DNA of 7,606 nucleotides from Bacteroidota bacterium (GTDB lineage Bacteria > Bacteroidota > Bacteroidia > Chitinophagales > Chitinophagaceae): the NCBI GenBank assembly GCA_023390215.1, contig JAEWDG010000209.1, forward strand, positions 1-7,606, read 5' to 3'. Position numbers and translations under genes: made by a program. The notes beneath the pieces are model-generated. The model had not been told where the DNA came from and ran no database searches. It worked only from the letters and a program-made list of their open reading frames with translations. This document shows positions 6,587-7,606 of this stretch, piece after piece. The number at the start of each line of letters is the position of its first letter. The first letter of the stretch is position 1.

Positions 6587-6994
6587 TTATTTTCCCGTCA
6601 TTCCATCTACACTTATCTTTCCAGGCCCAAGAATGAGTATGGTTAAGAAAGCGACCAGGAATAAAGTTGCTTTCTCACCCGTATTGAATACATCTCCTTT
6701 ATGTGCAAAGATCAATGCATAACTCATGGTGATGATCACGGGTATGCAGGCCAGCCTGGTAAATAATCCCAGCACAACGAACAGGGCGCAGAAAAATTCT
6801 GCAAAAATAATAAGCACCAGGGTGGGGGTTTGGCCGATTCCAAAAAGAGAGGGCATATTCGGAGCGAATTCTTTGAAATGCGCCAGCTTATCATAACCGT
6901 GGGACATTAATAAAATGCCGGCGCCAATGCGCAAAACCAGTAACGCAAAATTAAACGCACCGGTGCTGTAGTTAGTAGAGGTCAGTTTTTTCAT
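6587..6994 (-). CDS. DoxX family integral membrane protein
   Basis: The 135-residue product is a four-helix membrane protein of the DoxX/DoxD-like family. Predicted membrane segments lie at about 15-33, 57-77, 81-97 and 108-122. The family pattern is visible as LRIGAGILLMSHGYDKL (21-37), FAEFFCALFVVLGLFTRLA (64-82), a hydrophilic HKGDVFNTGEKA loop (98-109) and the end GPGKISVDG. DoxX relatives include a subunit of an archaeal thiosulfate:quinone oxidoreductase and actinobacterial proteins tied to redox stress; most bacterial members, including this type, lack a proven reaction. The frame is open to an ATG at 7075, but the extra 27 residues (with PCHTINVV) do not resemble the family. The ATG at 6994 gives MKKLTSTNYS followed directly by the first helix, so it is preferred. 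Its stop codon abuts the stop codon of the convergent carboxypeptidase gene with no spacer. Confidence 0.9.
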   Translation of the reverse strand: MKKLTSTNYSTGAFNFALLVLRIGAGILLMSHGYDKLAHFKEFAPNMPSLFGIGQTPTLVLIIFAEFFCALFVVLGLFTRLACIPVIITMSYALIFAHKGDVFNTGEKATLFLVAFLTILILGPGKISVDGMTGK

Positions 6995-7135
6995 AACGAC
7001 GTTGATTGTATGGCATGGAATGCCGGTAAGCGATGTAAAATACGGATTTTGTTTTACCAATCCTTTAACAGCCAATTAAAAATAGTTTCATTTGTTTACA
7101 TGTGTGATTAATTCATTTATTGTACTGGAATAAAG

Positions 7136-7165
7136 TTTGCTTTTTTTTACTTCGTTTTAATTTCG
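7136..7165 (+). promoter_or_regulatory. Predicted Bacteroidota-type promoter of the TPR gene
   Basis: A -33 element TTTG (7136-7139) is followed after 18 nt by TAATTTCG (7158-7165), which matches TAnnTTTG at all but one defined position. Spacing and elements agree with the primary-sigma promoter known from Bacteroidota (TTTG, about 19 nt, TAnnTTTG). Transcription would start near 7171, leaving a leader of about 20 nt before the ATG at 7192. Confidence 0.45.
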
Positions 7166-7174
7166 CGTCGCGAA
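7162..7174. repeat. 13-bp GC-core palindrome at the predicted start of transcription
   Basis: TTCGCG-T-CGCGAA is a perfect inverted repeat with 6-bp arms around one T. It overlaps the end of the predicted -7 box and the expected transcription start, in surroundings that are otherwise very AT-rich. The position would suit an operator, but a single copy this short can occur by chance. Confidence 0.4.
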
Positions 7175-7191
7175 TATTTAATTAACCCACC

Positions 7192-7606
7192 ATGATTCGA
7201 AAATTGCTCGGCACAATGGTACTCGGCATTGTGCAACTTAAAGGTTTTGCGCAGCCAACCCATACGATTACAGATCCGGAGGCAGGATACAAACAGGTTC
7301 AAAGCTATATTATGCAGGAAGCGTACGCGCTTGCATATCCCCTGGTAAAGGAACTCAGGGATAAATATCCGGCAAACACTGCGTCAGATCACTCTTATTT
7401 AAATGACGATATCAATTATTATTATATTCTCTGCGAACTCCGGTTGCTCCAGGAGACCGGTGAAGCCGATGCTATTAAATATATCAGGACGGTAAATAAT
7501 GAGGCGCGCAATCAGTTACTGGCTTTTAACCTTGCTCATTTTTATTTCATACAGAATAGTTATGAAAAAACCGTTGAGTATTACGACCTGGCGGGGTATG
7601 AGAACC
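7192..7606 (+). CDS. N-terminal part of a tetratricopeptide-repeat protein (3' truncated by window edge)
   Basis: An open frame from the ATG at 7192 runs off the window, giving 138 residues so far without a stop. The first 20 residues (MIRKLLGTMVLGIVQLKGFA) form a signal peptide with likely cleavage before Gln21, so the protein should be periplasmic or outer-membrane associated. The mature part is helical. NLAHFYFIQNSYEKTVEYY (113-131) has the helix-turn-helix spacing of a TPR unit, and the earlier segment MQEAYALAYPLVKELRDKYP (41-60) reads as another helical hairpin half. The pattern recalls the long (about 1000-residue) TPR proteins common in Bacteroidota, for which a scaffold role in the envelope is assumed but not proven; that length cannot be seen here. 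The upstream spacer holds a promoter-like TTTG/TAATTTCG pair. The start choice is supported by the signal peptide. Confidence 0.85.
   Translation, partial: MIRKLLGTMVLGIVQLKGFAQPTHTITDPEAGYKQVQSYIMQEAYALAYPLVKELRDKYPANTASDHSYLNDDINYYYILCELRLLQETGEADAIKYIRTVNNEARNQLLAFNLAHFYFIQNSYEKTVEYYDLAGYEN

Larger units (their letters stand above)
6995..7191. other. Divergent intergenic region upstream of doxX and the TPR gene
   Basis: This 197-bp AT-rich spacer separates two divergent genes. On the doxX side there is an inverted repeat GGCAT-GGA-ATGCC (7012-7024) about 18-30 bases before the doxX ATG; I could not find a convincing TAnnTTTG box for doxX. On the TPR side a promoter-like pair and a GC-rich palindrome are present and listed separately. 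No RNA gene or terminator hairpin was seen. Confidence 0.5.

Noticed and set aside
7012..7024. Inverted repeat GGCAT-GGA-ATGCC before doxX, considered as an operator
   Set aside because: The arms are only 5 bp with a 3-bp loop and there is no clear promoter to anchor it; too weak to report as its own site.
6995..7075. 27-residue N-terminal extension of the DoxX protein
   Set aside because: It does not resemble the family; MKKLTSTNYS at 6994 leads directly into the first membrane helix.
1..7606. Search for tRNA/rRNA genes, CRISPR repeats, transposase or phage genes, toxin-antitoxin pairs and defence systems
   Set aside because: None seen on either strand; coding density is filled by recognisable housekeeping and envelope genes.

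Overview
The window looks like ordinary chromosomal DNA from a member of the Bacteroidota, probably near Chitinophagaceae/Sphingobacteriia. This rests on three things: moderate GC; proteins of Bacteroidota type (PBP4-like carboxypeptidase, lipoyl E2, long TPR protein with a short signal peptide ending in Ala-Gln); and starts without clear Shine-Dalgarno sequences but with TAnnTTTG-like -7 boxes. The taxonomic call is inference from style, not from a marker gene.

Layout. 2-148 (+) is the tail of an unrecognised gene that abuts aat (149-799, +), a leucyl/phenylalanyl-tRNA-protein transferase. After a short G/T-rich spacer comes a convergent lipoprotein gene (866-1651, -) combining a COG3650-like domain and a META/HslJ-like domain. 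Across a 71-bp divergent spacer lies a second lipoprotein gene (1723-2520, +), a class C acid phosphatase of the e(P4) type. A strong bidirectional hairpin terminator (2533-2565) separates it from the convergent E2 acyltransferase gene (2573-3901, -). Upstream of E2 on the same strand is cinA (3964-5211, -). cinA is head-to-head, with 22 bp between start codons, with a PBP4-type D-Ala-D-Ala carboxypeptidase (5234-6586, +). That gene runs stop-to-stop into a DoxX-family membrane protein (6587-6994, -). After a 197-bp spacer a TPR protein gene begins (7192, +) and is cut by the window end.

Function. The genes are mostly independent housekeeping or envelope functions: N-end rule tagging, envelope lipoproteins, phosphate/nucleotide scavenging, 2-oxoacid oxidation, NAD-metabolite salvage, peptidoglycan remodelling, and a quinone/redox-type membrane protein. 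Strand switches are frequent, so few real operons exist; the likeliest are the left-edge gene with aat, and possibly cinA with E2. I see no tRNA, rRNA, IS element, phage gene, CRISPR array or defence system, and no convincing undescribed system. The points most worth a second look are the KDG substitution in the third catalytic motif of the carboxypeptidase, the very compact cinA/dacB divergent start region, and a GC-rich palindrome at the predicted transcription start of the TPR gene.
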